64,000 nucleotides of DNA from Strongylocentrotus purpuratus (GCF_000002235.5 NW_022145607.1:39298029-39362028); one strand, 5' to 3'; positions 1-13,942 are shown, counted from the first letter of the stretch. Made by a program: numbers and translations. The notes: generated from the sequence alone by a model not told the origin.

Positions 1-3000
1 ATAGTTTTAAATATCATTTAGTAAACAAAATACAATATATTAAGTATAAAAATCGTATAATCTGGCAGCTAAATGCCCGAATATGAAGACATGCAGTCAC
101 CTTGCTGAGCGAATATATTGGAGGTGATGTTTGCCCTAATAAAGCTATTTGAAAATGCTCACTCCTCCCACCTTGTCCGCCCACATATACTAGTAAGTAC
201 TTTGTAAATACTCTTTGTCTGTTCATGATGTCATGTATCATGTTCATGACAGGGTTCATCAATGTTTTATTTGCTTGACAGAGACGATGCTATATGAGAA
301 GACCAGAACAGGAATGAGCATCACTAACAATGGACACACTATACTTTGCTTACGACTTGATCAAGTACAGCAAACTGATTTCATGGACCTAACAACGACT
401 GTTCACAATGAAGGACCTTCGTCTGTCTGCCAGTGAAACACTTGCAATAGAATAAATCAAATATTAACCCGACGGGGCCATTATTTTTCCTCAACGTTTT
501 CTTCCATATATAGTATTGCCGCTTGCTCGTTAGGCAACCAAGTCTGTGGATTATTATAAAACTTGACCTTCCACGTCTAATTCTGAAAATGATTTGAACA
601 GATGTAGACCTAGAGAGGAGGGGAGAGGTAGTAAACCAACTCCATTCCAGAAACAAATCGTCTCAATTCAAACCAAGTGTTCTTTGACCATGGACCTCCT
701 TGCATTCACAAAGCGTTTCCACATAACGATCGTCTGAGAAATAATCCGTGTACAGATCGAGTTCGTGTTTTTACCATTGAACGCCTGTACCACTGTGTAC
801 ACGTTGTGATATACATGTAATCACCATTTGATTAGCAGATGAGATATACGTCGCTTAGTGTGATGATAAACTGAATAGCACGATATCATTATTCTTTGCA
901 GACTTTATTCACCTCTATGCAACTAATCAAAACACATTTTAAAGAATATATAAGATGAGGTTTTTGTTTGTGGTATTAATTATGACAACTTTACATTTTA
1001 ATTCGATGAAATTATGAATGAGAACGCTGACCAAGGGGTACAGGGCGCACGCCAGCCCCCAACCAACGAAATTCACTGTTAAAAAGTGGATAATCTTCTT
1101 GCTTGGCGCCTAAGCTCCCTTGCATAATATATCTATAGTATTTCAACTTTTATATGGTAGGAGATAACAAAACCATAATGAATTTCATTGTGTGTTACTA
1201 TGGAATGCATGTTTGGAACAGGGCCAGGTCTATATAAGCTGAGTAACATAATTGACGAAACACACCGTCTAAACCATCTTCTTGGTGAAGTTAAATTTAA
1301 GCAACTTTCCTCGAAATTGATTAAATCTTACACGTCTAAAAAGCCTATCAACTGCCAAAAACATTCAAAATGTCAATAACCCAGTTTCCCGGACTGCAAT
1401 ATTAAAGCTAAACTCAATATGATAGTTTGAGAACTTAATGCATCACAATAATTCAACGCTGAACCGCCCGATAATGATCAACTTGTATAAAGTCTAATTG
1501 AATGGTTTTAATGTGATAACAAAACTCGTGATGAACTATAGATTTATCTGAAACCTGTCAAACGTACTGAGGAGAGAAAGCGTAGTGATATGACATTGAG
1601 ATGAACCATCTAGTTTGGAGGTCAATGACCTATCAGCCTCGTGAGCCTCGTGAGTGAATCATACAATCAATATTGGATTTAAAAAATATGAAATTGAAAT
1701 ACTCAGTTTCATTATTATTGTATCATCATAATTTAAACAGAACTCCCACATATAAACTCACAATTCTAACTCAATTAGTCATATAATGACTCGGATATAA
1801 TTATGTAATGTTCTGATCGCTTGAATTTCATTTTAGATTCAGAGAATTACTTACAGTCGAATGAAAACAGAATTGCAAAAGATATATGTCATTATCAGTT
1901 GGAATATTGGAGATTATTTTGTTATTTCAATATAATTTTAAAGGATCTGTATTAAATGTATTGTTCATCATCATTATCTAAACCTAGCAGCCACTACGGC
2001 TTATCGATTCGGGTGATGAAGGAGAAGAAAGGTAGTTTGGAAGTGCAATGGGACACGTGAGGCTATATGAATCTAAACAAGGTATTTGGCATCACATTTG
2101 AATTGTCGATAATATTTTGTATTAATTTAGCATCGTAGTTCCCTTTAACTGTTTGATTGTGACTAGGCGTGTAACCTATAGAGAGTTGATTAGCTTCACG
2201 CTGTGGCTTTGTGTGTCTCCTCCTTGTAAGAGTTCAATATTAACGAGATTCCAAGGCAGTATGGTTCGCACATGTGAAGCTGTGAGGGGTTGTATACACC
2301 ACATCACAACCATAACCATTCAAACACACTAAAAAAAACGCAATTTATTAACGTTATTATATTACATGAAAATTGTGAACAAAATCGTAAATATGACTGT
2401 TTTTGTATGTTTATAGGATCACGGTAACATAGTAGCCGAAGGTCACTTGACATACAAATACATACTGACTTTAGAAGATGAATATGGGTTCTATACAATC
2501 ATTATCAGTATGAGCTAATAATAACATTCATAATATCACATAATACCATATCACATCTAATACCGCTGGATATGTCTAACATGATTGTATAGCAATGGCT
2601 ATATGAATTTTGAAAGGTTGTGTTTTGTTTTTAGGTATTTCCTACCTATGTATGATAATACATACATAAAGCTTTGCACTGTTTGCTGTAATGTCACTAA
2701 TGGCACAAGATGATTTGGACGACTTTTATGGGGGTTAGATTTTAATAGCAGGTTGCATTTTTGTAAATATACCATGATACATATAGTTAGATCCAACAGT
2801 GGATTATTCGTTGATGTATAGGCCCAAATAGACTGATATTAATACTCATATTCCCAAGTCAGTAGGCCTATGTATTTGCATATTTTCAGACCAGACATCA
2901 GCATGTTTAACCAGTCGAGGTCAACAAATATAACTAGTAAAGCTACACTTCTAAACGAGAATTTGTAAGGATGTTATATGGTAATGGCAATGGACAAGTA

Positions 3001-3180
3001 ATGTTAACAAGGTTCTATTAGGGAAATGACAAATTTATCAGAATTGAAACACTGATTCAGAATGAACAGTGAAATATGACAATAATATCGTATGTCTGTT
3101 GGGGGTGAATTTTTGCTGACCCGTAATGTGAGATATTGGAAACAGCGGGCAGGCGGCTGTCTTTTCATTAATTCCTCCAC
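1..3180. other. AT-rich non-coding stretch
   Basis: No gene, RNA or clear repeat is seen here. Open stretches are short, lack splice-site support and have no recognisable motifs. It may be intergenic, or an intron of the gene whose first coding exon lies at 6,797-7,282, because that gene runs leftward and none of its later exons were found in the window. Confidence 0.4.
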
Positions 3181-3196
3181 CTCTTTCTATCACTCT

Positions 3197-3236
<40 letters not shown>

Positions 3237-3320
3237 GTATATATATATATAGATATATATATATCTCCCTCTCTCTCCCCATTTCTCTCTCTCTTCCCTG
3301 TCTTTCACCACTCTTCGTCA
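3181..3320. repeat. CT and TA microsatellite
   Basis: A run of CT dinucleotides is followed by a short TA/GATA block and then more CT-rich sequence. A poly-C tract follows at about 3,372-3,384. Confidence 0.9.
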
Positions 3321-3384
3321 TCTGAGGGCGTCTATAATTGTGTCTTTCACATGCAGGTGTGTTAATATTTACCCCCCCCCCCCC

Positions 3385-3533
3385 TTAGGTGCATTCACTA
3401 ACTAGTGTATTATATATACAGAGAAAAAGGAGTAGGTCGCAAGAACACAGAACACGTTGAACGTGTTCTGTGTTCTTGCGACCTACTCCTTTTTCTCTGT
3501 ATATATAATACACTAGTTAGTGAATGCACCTAA
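3385..3533. repeat. 149-bp perfect palindrome
   Basis: The left arm, beginning TTAGGTGCATTC, is the exact reverse complement of the right arm, ending GAATGCACCTAA. The centre is a single base near 3,459, so each arm is about 74 bp and there is almost no loop. It directly follows a poly-C run. It could be a very young foldback element, a hairpin-forming repeat or an assembly artefact from an inverted read. Confidence 0.9.
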
Positions 3534-5270
3534 TAAAACTGTCTTATAAATCATTACCATCTCAACGGGTTCTTTTCCTCCTCGCATTACCTTGAAAGCA
3601 ACAGGTATAAAGTAAATTAACATATAGATGTCTATTTTATCGTGTGGGGGATTTTTTAATGTGAAGCGAACATGTCTGGTTAATAATCTTCCAGTGATCT
3701 ACCGGAAGAGAAAATAAAAGCCTTTTGAAGAGAATTACAATCATATTGGATGGATAAGGTTTAATATATACCAATTATTACATTTAAACTACGTCTAGTA
3801 GTGACAGTAGTAGTGAACAAATATGGCTCAAACATGGTTTCTGAGTTTCTGAGTTTAGGAGGTATTATGTCTTCAGGAATGAACATGCTTACAATACTAA
3901 TGTTTAGAGAACATAACTCCCATATGCTTGTGATGTCAATAGAAGCAGAGTGTGATTATTGACCGGATCAGTATGGCCATTATTATGAGTAAGATTTGAA
4001 TTTGTACTGCTTTTAAACGGGTAGAACTCGTTTCATAAGAAGAGTAATCTAGATAGACGACCTGGCAACAGGGATTTGTAGGCAGATCGTATCCAAGAAT
4101 GAAATGGAAATAAATCAGGTTTGATTTTACAAAGGGAGCTATTGCTTTCGTGAACTGAGCGAAGAATGGTAGATTGTGAATGTTTGTGAAAGCTAGTGAT
4201 CAGGTATCCACAGTAGTGTACTTACATGTACAGTACATGGTACCTCTACAGGGCACTCCCTGGTCCAACAGACGAAAGATAATAACTCAACATTTTATTT
4301 GAGTATTTCATGCAACACGCTGTCCATCTCTGCAAAGAAGGCCTATTAACATGTAGGGAGGGGGGGGGAACCTGAGTAGATTTTTGCGTTTCACCTAAGT
4401 GTGTATATGACCTGATAGTTAGAAGCAGACCAGACCAGACCATGCTATTGACCCTCAGACTGGACATTAGTTCTTGACCAGTATAGAACACTAGCCTCTG
4501 GGTTTGCTTCCTTTCACTCCTTCACTCCCGATCTGCCTTTGTGTAGATTTGACTCTATAAGGTCAAGAGCGATGGAGTCATGTTTCATACTTGCTAAGCA
4601 CGTTCCTTCTCTACAGGTGTCGGAATTGTCAAGATAACGTAACCTTAACGTTTCACCCTACATTGATAAAAATCTTATAAAAAGTATAAATGAAAGTAAA
4701 TGCACGGTGGACAGATCTTTTCAAATGATTATTTGGAGATTTTCAGGCAGAACAGAAACTTGCATCAGTCATGTGTATTACTCGATGTACCTGTACTGTT
4801 GAGGCCCAAGACGTTTTTTCGTATAATGCACTTGGCAATGCTTCGCGAGCAAAAAACATTCAAAAATTCTTAGTTTTTTATATCCCTCAAAACTACACAA
4901 TATTTATTTTATTTGAAATTGCTATTCTCACATATCTCAAATTCTCAATCAACATTCATGTACATCATTTTCGTTTTTAGTGTGAGAGAATAGAGGAGGA
5001 GAGAGGTTCTAACTATCAGGAAAATAATGGCATTTACGTTACTCACATGAATTAAAACATGTATTGTAGACACAGAAAGGCATTTATATGAAAGGAAGAG
5101 AAAATAATGTCAATCTTGTACCAAATTTATTTTACTCTGACTCTCTCTCACTAGGCAATAAAAGAACAAATATAGAATTACTTATATATTTCTGTAAATT
5201 AGTATTCCGACTATAATTATAAATAGATTCTCACTGAAGGAATGAAGAAAAAATACATTATAAAATCGCC
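3534..5270. other. Non-coding stretch
   Basis: AT-rich sequence with no supported gene. A short poly-G run lies near 4,360. No recognisable domain or exon was found on either strand. Confidence 0.4.
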
Positions 5271-5274
5271 AACA

Positions 5275-5495
5275 CTCCTCCCCCTCCTCCCCCTCTCTCT
5301 CTCTCTCTCTCTCTCCTTTTCTTCTTTCTTTTTTTTTCTCTCTCTTATTCAGTCATTCTTTCTCTCTGTCTCTCTTTCCTTCCCCCTCTCTCTCTCTCTC
5401 TCTCCTTTTCTTCTTTCTTTCTTTTTCTCTCTCTTATTCAGTCATTCTTTCTCTCTGTCTCTCTTTCCTTCCCTCCCTTCCCCCCCCCCCCCCTA
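5275..5495. repeat. CT-rich low-complexity tract with a duplicated block
   Basis: Pyrimidine-rich on the plus strand. A block of about 85 bp containing CTTATTCAGTCATTCTTTC occurs twice head to tail, near 5,341 and 5,431, with small differences. It ends in poly-C. The peptide readable through it is only leucine and serine from the CT repeat and is not taken as a gene. Confidence 0.85.
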
Positions 5496-6796
5496 GAGCT
5501 CTCTCTCCATCTCTCTTGCTCAGTTTCTCCCTACCTCCCCTTCTATCTTCCTATTCTATTCTATTTCCCCATTCCTATTATAGAGCGGCACTTCAAATAA
5601 AACCGCAGGTGTTTTGATTTATTCAGTTAATTAATTCGCTTACTCTCTCGTTTCGACACCTTTCGGCACAATCGTTAGCTTATAATTACTACCACTCGAA
5701 TGTTATCGCCTCAAATAACTAATTGAAATTCTTCTGCTTCACAGCACATCATGCTTATAATTATGGACCTATACTACCATGTTATATTAGACCTCTTATT
5801 GATGCTTGATACGAGACTGGGTACAGTCTAGTCCAACTAACCAATAAATACTGTACTCTCAAACGGCGTTTTATTTAATCTTCCCGTATATACATGTACA
5901 TTTTATGTAAAACACACCTTTATTACCACAGAACGCCCAATACGTATTGGGTAAATCCTTGTAGGCATACTTCATTATTCTACATCAGACTCTCTGGATA
6001 GTGGATACACTATATGAGGAGTGTATGCAACATCGTAATACTAATTAATATACCGTCAATTTGAAATGAGAAATACAGAACCTTTATTTATTCCATCTTT
6101 TTATATTCTCTTGTTCCATTAATTGTAAAGTATCACTAGCTCAATGTAGTTATGTAGTTATGTATTAAAGAATATCAAACGTTCTTTAGCAAACAGGCAA
6201 ATTCATAATAAAACACGCATACATTTCAAAGAAGCATTTTCCTATAATTTTCATATAAGCAGCGGTACGAACGCTTGCCTGCCCACACACATTGCATTAT
6301 CTGTGTTTACATGTACGAGACAAAACAAACACACAATTCTGAAGTACTATGTTGAACAACTTTATGATAAAGACGTAACACCCAGTTGAACCTTGATTTT
6401 ACTCTCAACTCAGAACCGCCTTTGTATTCACTCGAAAGGGGATGGAACAAAATACACCCTAACAACGGCGGATTGTTTGCTTAGTAGGCAAACTCATGCT
6501 AGCCTAGTCGGTCGGCAGTTCGTTTTTTAAGTATTGGGAAAATATTATAGGCAGGACATTAATAATTCATCATATTTTATTATGAGAAGCCTGGTCTAAA
6601 GAACGCTGGAGAATTCTGATCGTACAACACAAGTGGAAACTTCAAAAGCACAGCACAGCCATATGCCTCCTTTTTTTCGGGGGGGGGGGGGGGAGGGGGT
6701 AATACATTTTCTTCCAATATAACATTTACAATCTTGGTACCTTGGTACTTTATATTGTTAACCCCTCCCTCAGAAATAGAATGAATCTAAACTCAC
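5496..6796. other. Probable intron downstream of the 6.8-kb exon
   Basis: AT-rich, with a poly-G run at about 6,679-6,699. By strand and donor position it should be the start of the first intron of the minus-strand membrane-protein gene. No second exon with matching phase was found here. Confidence 0.4.
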
Positions 6797-7282
6797 CTCC
6801 GCCGCATACTCATCTCCAATGGATGAAATCCTCTTTGATAATAAGGCCTTTCTACCAAGCTGGTACTGCACCCCTGAGCCTCCTTTATTACCCCTCTCCT
6901 CCAACATACCACTTCTCTCAATGGCTCCTCCTACTCCTCCAGAATTCTTTTGCTCGTCAATGATATCAATATATAACAAGTCTATATCGTCATTATCATC
7001 CTCCTCATCTCTTCGAGTCCGCATCCGTTCTCGTCTCGCTGTTTTATCGTTAAAAATTAGTCTTTCATCGTCATCAGTTGGGAAACGTTTCTCATAATTC
7101 CTTTGATTTGATAAAGATGAATGCCGATTTAATCGCGATGAGGCTGCTGCTCTGTTGGTAAACTCATACTGAAGATGAAGACATATTAACATAAACAAAC
7201 ATCCGATAGAAATCAGTTGCATCACAATTCTACGCCCTAAACTGCGACCAAAAGGTCGACTTAAAGACAGTAACATTCTCAT
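6797..7282 (-). CDS. First coding exon of a type II (Golgi-type) membrane protein
   Basis: The exon encodes about 162 residues from an ATG in an A-rich context. The layout is that of a type II membrane protein: a short basic cytoplasmic tail (residues 1-18, MRMLLSLSRPFGRSLGRR), one hydrophobic segment (about 20-36, VMQLISIGCLFMLICLHL), then a hydrophilic stem rich in Arg, Asp and Glu with an acidic cluster near residues 92-103. It ends at a consensus donor, GAG/GTGAGT, in phase 0. Golgi glycosyltransferases and carbohydrate sulfotransferases commonly begin this way, with the catalytic domain in later exons. No catalytic part is visible, so the enzyme class is inference; any Golgi-anchored stem protein would fit. 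The remaining exons probably lie beyond the left edge. Confidence 0.65.
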
Positions 7283-7819
7283 TTTAAGTCAGTTAATCAA
7301 ATTGCAAGGAGCTCAAGTCCTAAACTGATCATCACACATTCTTGCAGCAGAAAGGGATCTTACAGAGTAAAATAAGTATTTGATGCTTTTCTCAACTGAT
7401 ATGTGTTTATTTCCAGTATTTTAGTTAAAATGTATTCGCTTTCCTACATTTTAGAGTTTTGCTTCCCGAATGAAAATAAATGATAAAAGATAAATCGAAA
7501 AAGATCAACATGAGAAAGCTTGTTTCCTGAATAAAGGATATCTGATCTTTGGCAAGCATAATACGATGGTTTGAAAGCTAGAGCATGTAGTTGCACGTTC
7601 AATGGTAAATGGTCGTCCACTCTCATCTCATGTTATGCTCTATTATCTCGATAAGGAAACGCGATTGATCCATGACATGAACTCTAATATCGCAATTAAT
7701 TCCAAGAAAAGAGGAATGTTTTATTCCAGACTCCGCCACGTTCTTGTAATTATCGATAGATGTGTAGGATGATTTCACAAGCACGAACACACGAAACAAG
7801 GTTAATATCATTACAACTA

Positions 7820-7900
7820 GTCACGTGATTTCAAAACCGAACTCTGATTGGTCACATCATGCACGGATGTCGACCATTGACGTAAATTCACCTCTAACAA
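7820..7900 (-). promoter_or_regulatory. Possible promoter with CCAAT and CRE-like motifs
   Basis: Upstream of the membrane-protein exon there is an inverted CCAAT box (CTGATTGGTC on the plus strand, near 7,844) and a CRE-like TGACGTAA near 7,879. Their position about 560-600 bp upstream of the ATG would suit a promoter with a 5' leader. No TATA box or initiator was identified. Confidence 0.25.
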
Positions 7901-10770
7901 TCGCAATGAATCGATATGATAGGTGTTTATCAACAATAGTCACTGATCATGTAGTGATTTCAGTTTGAGACTAAAAAATTGAATGAGCGATCAAAGTTAC
8001 TTTAAAACGTTCACTGACAGCTTTTTGATGAAATCCATTTACCGCGATAATGTGAAGAAATCGGCGAATCACGTAATATCATCATAAAATGAGAAATATG
8101 GTAGTGATGATCGTGTTTCAGAAAGCAGTTGATCTATGAAAGAGACAAACTTCTTCCTCTGTCAAGCACCCCCATCTCCCATCGAAGACAACCATTCAAG
8201 GATGAATGCGACCCAACTCGTCATTTAGAACTCTTCATCAATAAGCACTCATATAGCATGGCTATTTTTCTGCTCGAATCATCTTGTTTCTTTCGTCGTC
8301 AACTGCTTGCTTGGCGATCGACAGAAGGAAAGAAAATCAATCTGACAGCTGGATTTATATCTAGGTTTACACGGATCATCTAAAGTGACATTTTAAGATT
8401 CCATGTAGCCGATAGGATTTAGAGAATGAGGAAGGAATGGATTGAATGCCGATAACCTTCTTGACCCATTCAAGAGCATCACCAATCTCATCTTGAAGTA
8501 CGAACCAAAACGAATCTCATCAAGATGTTGAATATTTACATGCATGTCTTATCAAATTCAGCTGATTGGTCCTGGTAGCAAGCTTTTCTCGTTTTAATCT
8601 TAAAGTTGATAAAAAATAAAAAAAACATGAATTAAGCTGTTTTCAGCTGTTTAAATTATTCTGCAAAGTAGATTGTTGGATTTTGATTGTTGCTCCTTGC
8701 CGTTTTTAATCATGAAGATGCGTTGATCAAGAACTCTCTGCAAAACATTTACTGATGAACAAGTCCTCCTCATTCATGAAGACACGGTATACTAACCAAA
8801 GTGGTATTTGGTGGAGAGGCGTAGGAGTAGGTCAGTCTGCGATGGTATCAAGCTCTAGTCGGGTGGTCTTTAATCGGTTGCTTATTCTGTAAAGATAAAA
8901 CACAAAGTCACAAGTAGTAACAAACAAATATTTAGAATATTTTCCCTATCATTATTGACTGGGAGATATTCCCATGAATACACCATGAGCATGATGAGGC
9001 GATAAGAGCAATGCCACGCATACTTGGGTAAAGCTTTCCTATCAGCAAACACCCGTAACGATCATGGGTTAGATTTCAAACAACTTGAAATATCTATCAG
9101 TTTCTTTTCAACCTAAAAACTGTATTCTTATATTGAAGCTTTACAAACTTGCTTTCATGTAGGTCCCATCATCATTTCTCTCATTTAATCAGTACTCTAT
9201 ATTGACCACTTATCTTTATGTTATTTATTATGTATTGTTATTGATCACGCACAAAAACAACTTGTACTTTATTTTGAAATGTATATGTAACATGAGAAAT
9301 ATGAAAATAAAGGAAAGGAAGAAAAAGAAGGAAGAAAACAAGCTATTTCTAGAGCTCTATCTCTAGGTATATGCTCTTTCAAATATTTATAGGAAGTGGC
9401 TGTATATCGACATTCTAAAAATCTGAAACATCTCTAAAATATAATATTAAGAGCTTTCTGCGCTTTATATATTATCTTTAATTTAAACTTATAAGAGATA
9501 ATGATAGTAAATCATTTGAATTAGTTATGGCATCAATATTTCCAAACACAATACTAAGTAGTCTGGTCTATTTACAGACTATAATGTAAGACAATCCCCT
9601 GCATGGTCTCATATTAAGTGATGCATCTTTCCCCTACATTATAACAACAGCGAGAAAAGAAAGGTGGAAATATGATAGAACAAAATGTGAAGAGAACAAC
9701 GGTGATATGATATATAACAATGTTAATCCGTTGACTACTGAATTGTTTCATTCCCATAAACTTAGAACAGAAGCCAATCTGTTCCAGGAGGCAGTAGGTT
9801 AAGAGAGCAGCGGTGGTATGATATATTGCAATGTTAAGAGAACCGCAGTAAATTTCCTAGCTTGATTATGTTGTCTGCTACCATATGCGATATTGATGTC
9901 ATAAAATTTCCTGAGACAAAGAGAAGATGGATGAGAAGATTGATCCAGGAAGGTATCCATGTAATTAATGAGTGCTGGAGATTACCCACGTCATGGCTTA
10001 ATTAATTCGGTGTTTATACCGTCCATGGAATTCCAACACTGATGACTAGGTCTACAACATATTCAAGAAAGAAAAATGAAATCCATGCTGTATTAATTTG
10101 GAATGTGGTAGAGGACATCTTTAAAACAGGAACATAATTTTATCAACAAGAAAACGGAGAGACATCGGATCGTGTAGAAAAGAATATTACATTAGCAAGA
10201 AGAGAATCGAAAGAATATTAAGATTGATGGTGTACACGGTGCAAGCAGGTTTAATGATAATAATTATATAGAGGGCATATTCCTTTAATATACAAAAAGT
10301 CGTGTTCAAGTGCGCTTTACTCTCTTGTAATTAACAGAAAGGGTGAGTTTTGAGAATTTTGTTGAAGGTATTGAGATGCACATACTGTATATATTCACAT
10401 GATACATGATGGTTACAACTTTAGGAGTGATATACGTTTTTTTTTTTTTAAGTTTAGTATTTTGCTATGGAAATACTCGAAATTTAGATTAGACCTGTAC
10501 TGAATATGATTATGTCTATGGACGGGGGCGGGGGCAGTGAGAGGCGCTGCACGCATGAGTATTTTTCCGTATCAAAATGAAGTGGTTGTCAAGATGTACC
10601 GAGCAAGTCTTTGAATTATTTAAAAAGAGATAGTATATGAATATACTTTGGCTGCTATGCAACAGCAAGAAAAGGTTGCCACATTAAAGTGTAATGAACT
10701 ACTTATCTCCCACGGTGAACTAGAATGAGTCATGGTTAAGAATTCAGGCGTATATAGGGGCCAATGCGGC
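7901..10770. other. Non-coding stretch
   Basis: No supported gene. A plus-strand open stretch of 84 codons at 8,129-8,383 has no motif or splice support. Two related segments near 9,689-9,725 and 9,803-9,840 share a pattern like GGTGATATGATATAT, a minor direct repeat. A poly-T run lies near 10,438. Confidence 0.35.
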
Positions 10771-10779
10771 ATCCAGGGG

Positions 10780-11018
10780 CAGGCGCGGATCCAGGATTTC
10801 TTAGGGGAGGGGGGAGGGGGAGGGGGGGGGGGTAGTGAGCACTTTTTTTTTTTGGTCCTCGCAAATTTAAAAATTTGCAGCCCCTCCCCCCCCCCCCTTG
10901 AGCGCCAGGGGGGGGGGGGGCAACCCCCCCCCCCCAAAAGGTAAAAATCACGAGTTTTTACATGATTTTTTTTCTCAAGGGGGGGGGCGGCCCCCCCCCC
11001 CTGAATCCGCCACTGTCC
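10780..11018. repeat. Dispersed repeat with GGATCC-type ends and poly-G/poly-C tracts
   Basis: The segment opens with GCGGATCCAGGATTTC and closes with CTGAATCCGCCACTG, an imperfect inverted pair of the kind seen at the ends of small non-autonomous DNA transposons. A lone GTGGCGGATCCAGG recurs near 59,904. The interior is dominated by G and C homopolymers. Family assignment (hAT-like) is a guess. Confidence 0.4.
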
Positions 11019-11640
11019 AGGGGCACATCTTTAAAAGAATATATATATCTTTTGAATTCGGAAAGAGCTCTTTGTCAACAGTTGTCTGATATTATTGTTT
11101 TCGCATTTAAATTTTAAGCTCACACGTACCCCCAAGTGGGCGACAAGGAAGCAGAGTATAACTGAAAAAACACGACTGCCTTGAGATAGACATAGGTTAC
11201 TCATCAACTAACTACCACCCTCTATTTAAGAGTCAAGATACACAAGACTACATATTCCTATCAACGCCCGTGCTCCATTTGAGAGTCAAGATTTCTCCAG
11301 TAACATCCCCCAAAGTGCTTTAATCCCAAAAGAATCGCTAAAAAGTGCCGTTACGCCGATGAGATGAAGACTGAAGCGATTGACCATTTTAGGAAATAAG
11401 TAGAACATGCTGGCGGTTAAAATCGAATACGGAATTGAATCACTCACGCGGATGTACTTCGTGTAGAAGAGTCCATTATTAAATTTCACGCAAGCGGGCT
11501 TTGCAGTCGGAAAGGTCTTATTGAGTACGAATAAAACCTGGAGGTATTGAAAAGGACATTTTGATAAATTGCTTGGTTTATGATGATGATGGAAAGCCCT
11601 TTGTAGTATTTTACAACAGATAAAATAGTGTTTAGATCCT
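11019..11640. other. Non-coding stretch
   Basis: No gene or clear repeat is seen. A minus-strand open stretch near 11,286-11,489 lacks splice sites and motifs. Confidence 0.35.
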
Positions 11641-11649
11641 GCGGGTTAT

Positions 11650-11708
11650 CCGAAATAGATGTTGGAGTGGTAGTGGTCGTGGTAGTAGTAATAGTGGGTC
11701 TATTATTA

Positions 11709-11776
<68 letters not shown>

Positions 11777-12069
11777 GTTATTGTTATTGTTATTGTTATT
11801 ATTATTATCATTATTAATATTAGTATGATTTTTACTAGTTTATTATTAGTATTATCAGTAGTAGTAGTAGTAGTAGCAATATAATTAGTAGTATTAGCAG
11901 TAGTAGCAGTAGCAGTAGTAGTAGTAGCAGCAGTAGTAGCAGAAGTAGTAGAAGAAGTAGCAGTAGTAGTAGAAGAAGAAGTAGTAGAAGTAGAAATAGT
12001 AGGTAGTAGTAGTAGTAGTAGTAGTAATAGTAGTAGAAGTAGCAGTAGTAGCATTAGTAGTAGTAGCAT

Positions 12070-12101
<32 letters not shown>

Positions 12102-12303
12102 CATTAGTAATAATAATAATAATAATAGTGGGTTCTTGTATAGCGCTCATGTCAGTCAGATTGGACCCTCCTGTAGTAGGAGTAGTAGTAGTATCAGTAG
12201 TAGCAGAAGTACATGTAGTAGTAGTAGTAGGCCTAGTAGTAGTTATTGCCCTAGTTGTAATAATAGTAGTAGTAGTAGTAGTAGCAGTATCAGTAGCAGT
12301 ATC

Positions 12304-12360
<57 letters not shown>

Positions 12361-12363
12361 CGC

Positions 12364-12404
<41 letters not shown>

Positions 12405-12470
12405 AAGTAGTAGCAGTAGTAGTAGTAGTAGCAGTAGTAGTAGTAGTAGCAGTAGTACATTGGAGTAATA
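11650..12470. repeat. Compound TTA / TAG trinucleotide array
   Basis: About 0.8 kb of nearly pure trinucleotides: a TTA block (about 11,700-11,815), then TAG with AGC and AGA variants, a short ATA block (12,105-12,127), about 50 bp of unique sequence, and again TAG to about 12,466. Long homopolymeric peptides readable in all six frames are artefacts of the repeat. Confidence 0.95.
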
Positions 12471-13515
12471 GACGTGTTGTGGTCTAGTGGACTGTAGCAC
12501 TAGACTAAAGTATGTAAATGGGTACCTGCTTGAGTATCTTCTTGACATGAGAGGAAACATTTGAACGTTTGGATCAATAATCTAGCAGCTTAAATTATTG
12601 TGTGAATAAGGCTTGAAGCAGGTTCGAAATCATGTAATGTACTTGTTTCCACAAAAACTAACATTTGCACCTGGCTGAGACCAGGCTTCTTTCACATATA
12701 GTTGCTAAATGTTGTTGTTATTGTTATTGTTATTTCTATTACTATTATTATTATTATTAATATCATTTTTTAAATTTATTATCATCATCATCCTAATTAC
12801 TATCACTTTTCTTGTTATTAGTATTTTCATTAGTGTTAGTATTAGAATTATTGTTGTTATTATCATCGTTATCAATCAACATTGTCATAACAGATAATGC
12901 AAATTTCATTTTCCATAGGTCTATATTCTCTCGAAGTGGAGGATAATTTTGCTTCGACCTTTTCTTCTTGAAATTTCCATGAACATCGAAATGCGATGTC
13001 TTTAATAGATGTCGAAAAGAAGTTCGCGAGTAATTTCGTGGTACGTGCATATTACATGAAGAATAATTCTGTGTATATGAGTCATAATAAACATGAGAAC
13101 GAGAGTAATAATTCTTCTTCTAATAAAAGCTGGCAGCCCATGGAATTGATTCTCCAGGTTGTTAGTACGTGATATCAAGACTCATGCTTTGTCTGGTGGC
13201 CTGCAGCTTACGGTCAAAGTTCATGTACCAAGAAACATCTCACAAAATGTCATTAACAGCTACAGAAATAGGTAGTAGTCTTACCACAATATCGCTTGCT
13301 TTTGATTTTGTTTGCCTACTTTGTATGCATTACGAAGGCGGTTTAGGAAGAGAAATGTTTCATTAAGAACTAATAGGGGTGTTGTTTATTATCAATGACA
13401 ACGTATGAAGCTATTAATGGTGTCACTTTCACAAATTCAATATTTACTAACTGCTGAAGGACTGATTTCCTTCTCCTCCAATAAAAACAACAAAACAAAC
13501 TACCACTATACTAGT
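12471..13515. other. Non-coding stretch with short TTA-like tracts
   Basis: Contains degenerate TTA/ATC trinucleotides at about 12,705-12,880. The rest has no supported gene. Confidence 0.4.
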
Positions 13516-13518
13516 ATC

Positions 13519-13521
13519 TTA

Positions 13522-13588
<67 letters not shown>

Positions 13589-13629
13589 TTACTACGACTA
13601 CTACTACTAATATACTACTACTACTACTA

Positions 13630-13662
<33 letters not shown>

Positions 13663-13712
13663 TACTACTACTACTACTACTACTTCTATTACTACGACTA
13701 CTACTACTAATA

Positions 13713-13747
<35 letters not shown>

Positions 13748-13788
13748 TTACTACGACTACTACTACTAATATACTACTACTACTACTA

Positions 13789-13856
<68 letters not shown>

Positions 13857-13897
13857 TTACTACGACTACTACTACTAATATACTACTACTACTACTA

Positions 13898-13942
<45 letters not shown>

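Noticed and set aside
5242-5496. 84-codon plus-strand frame of Leu, Ser and Phe
   Set aside because: It is a translation of the CT-rich repeat.
11632-12487. Long open frames of leucine, serine, valine or isoleucine on both strands
   Set aside because: They are translations of pure trinucleotide repeats, open in every frame, with no splice sites or unique sequence.
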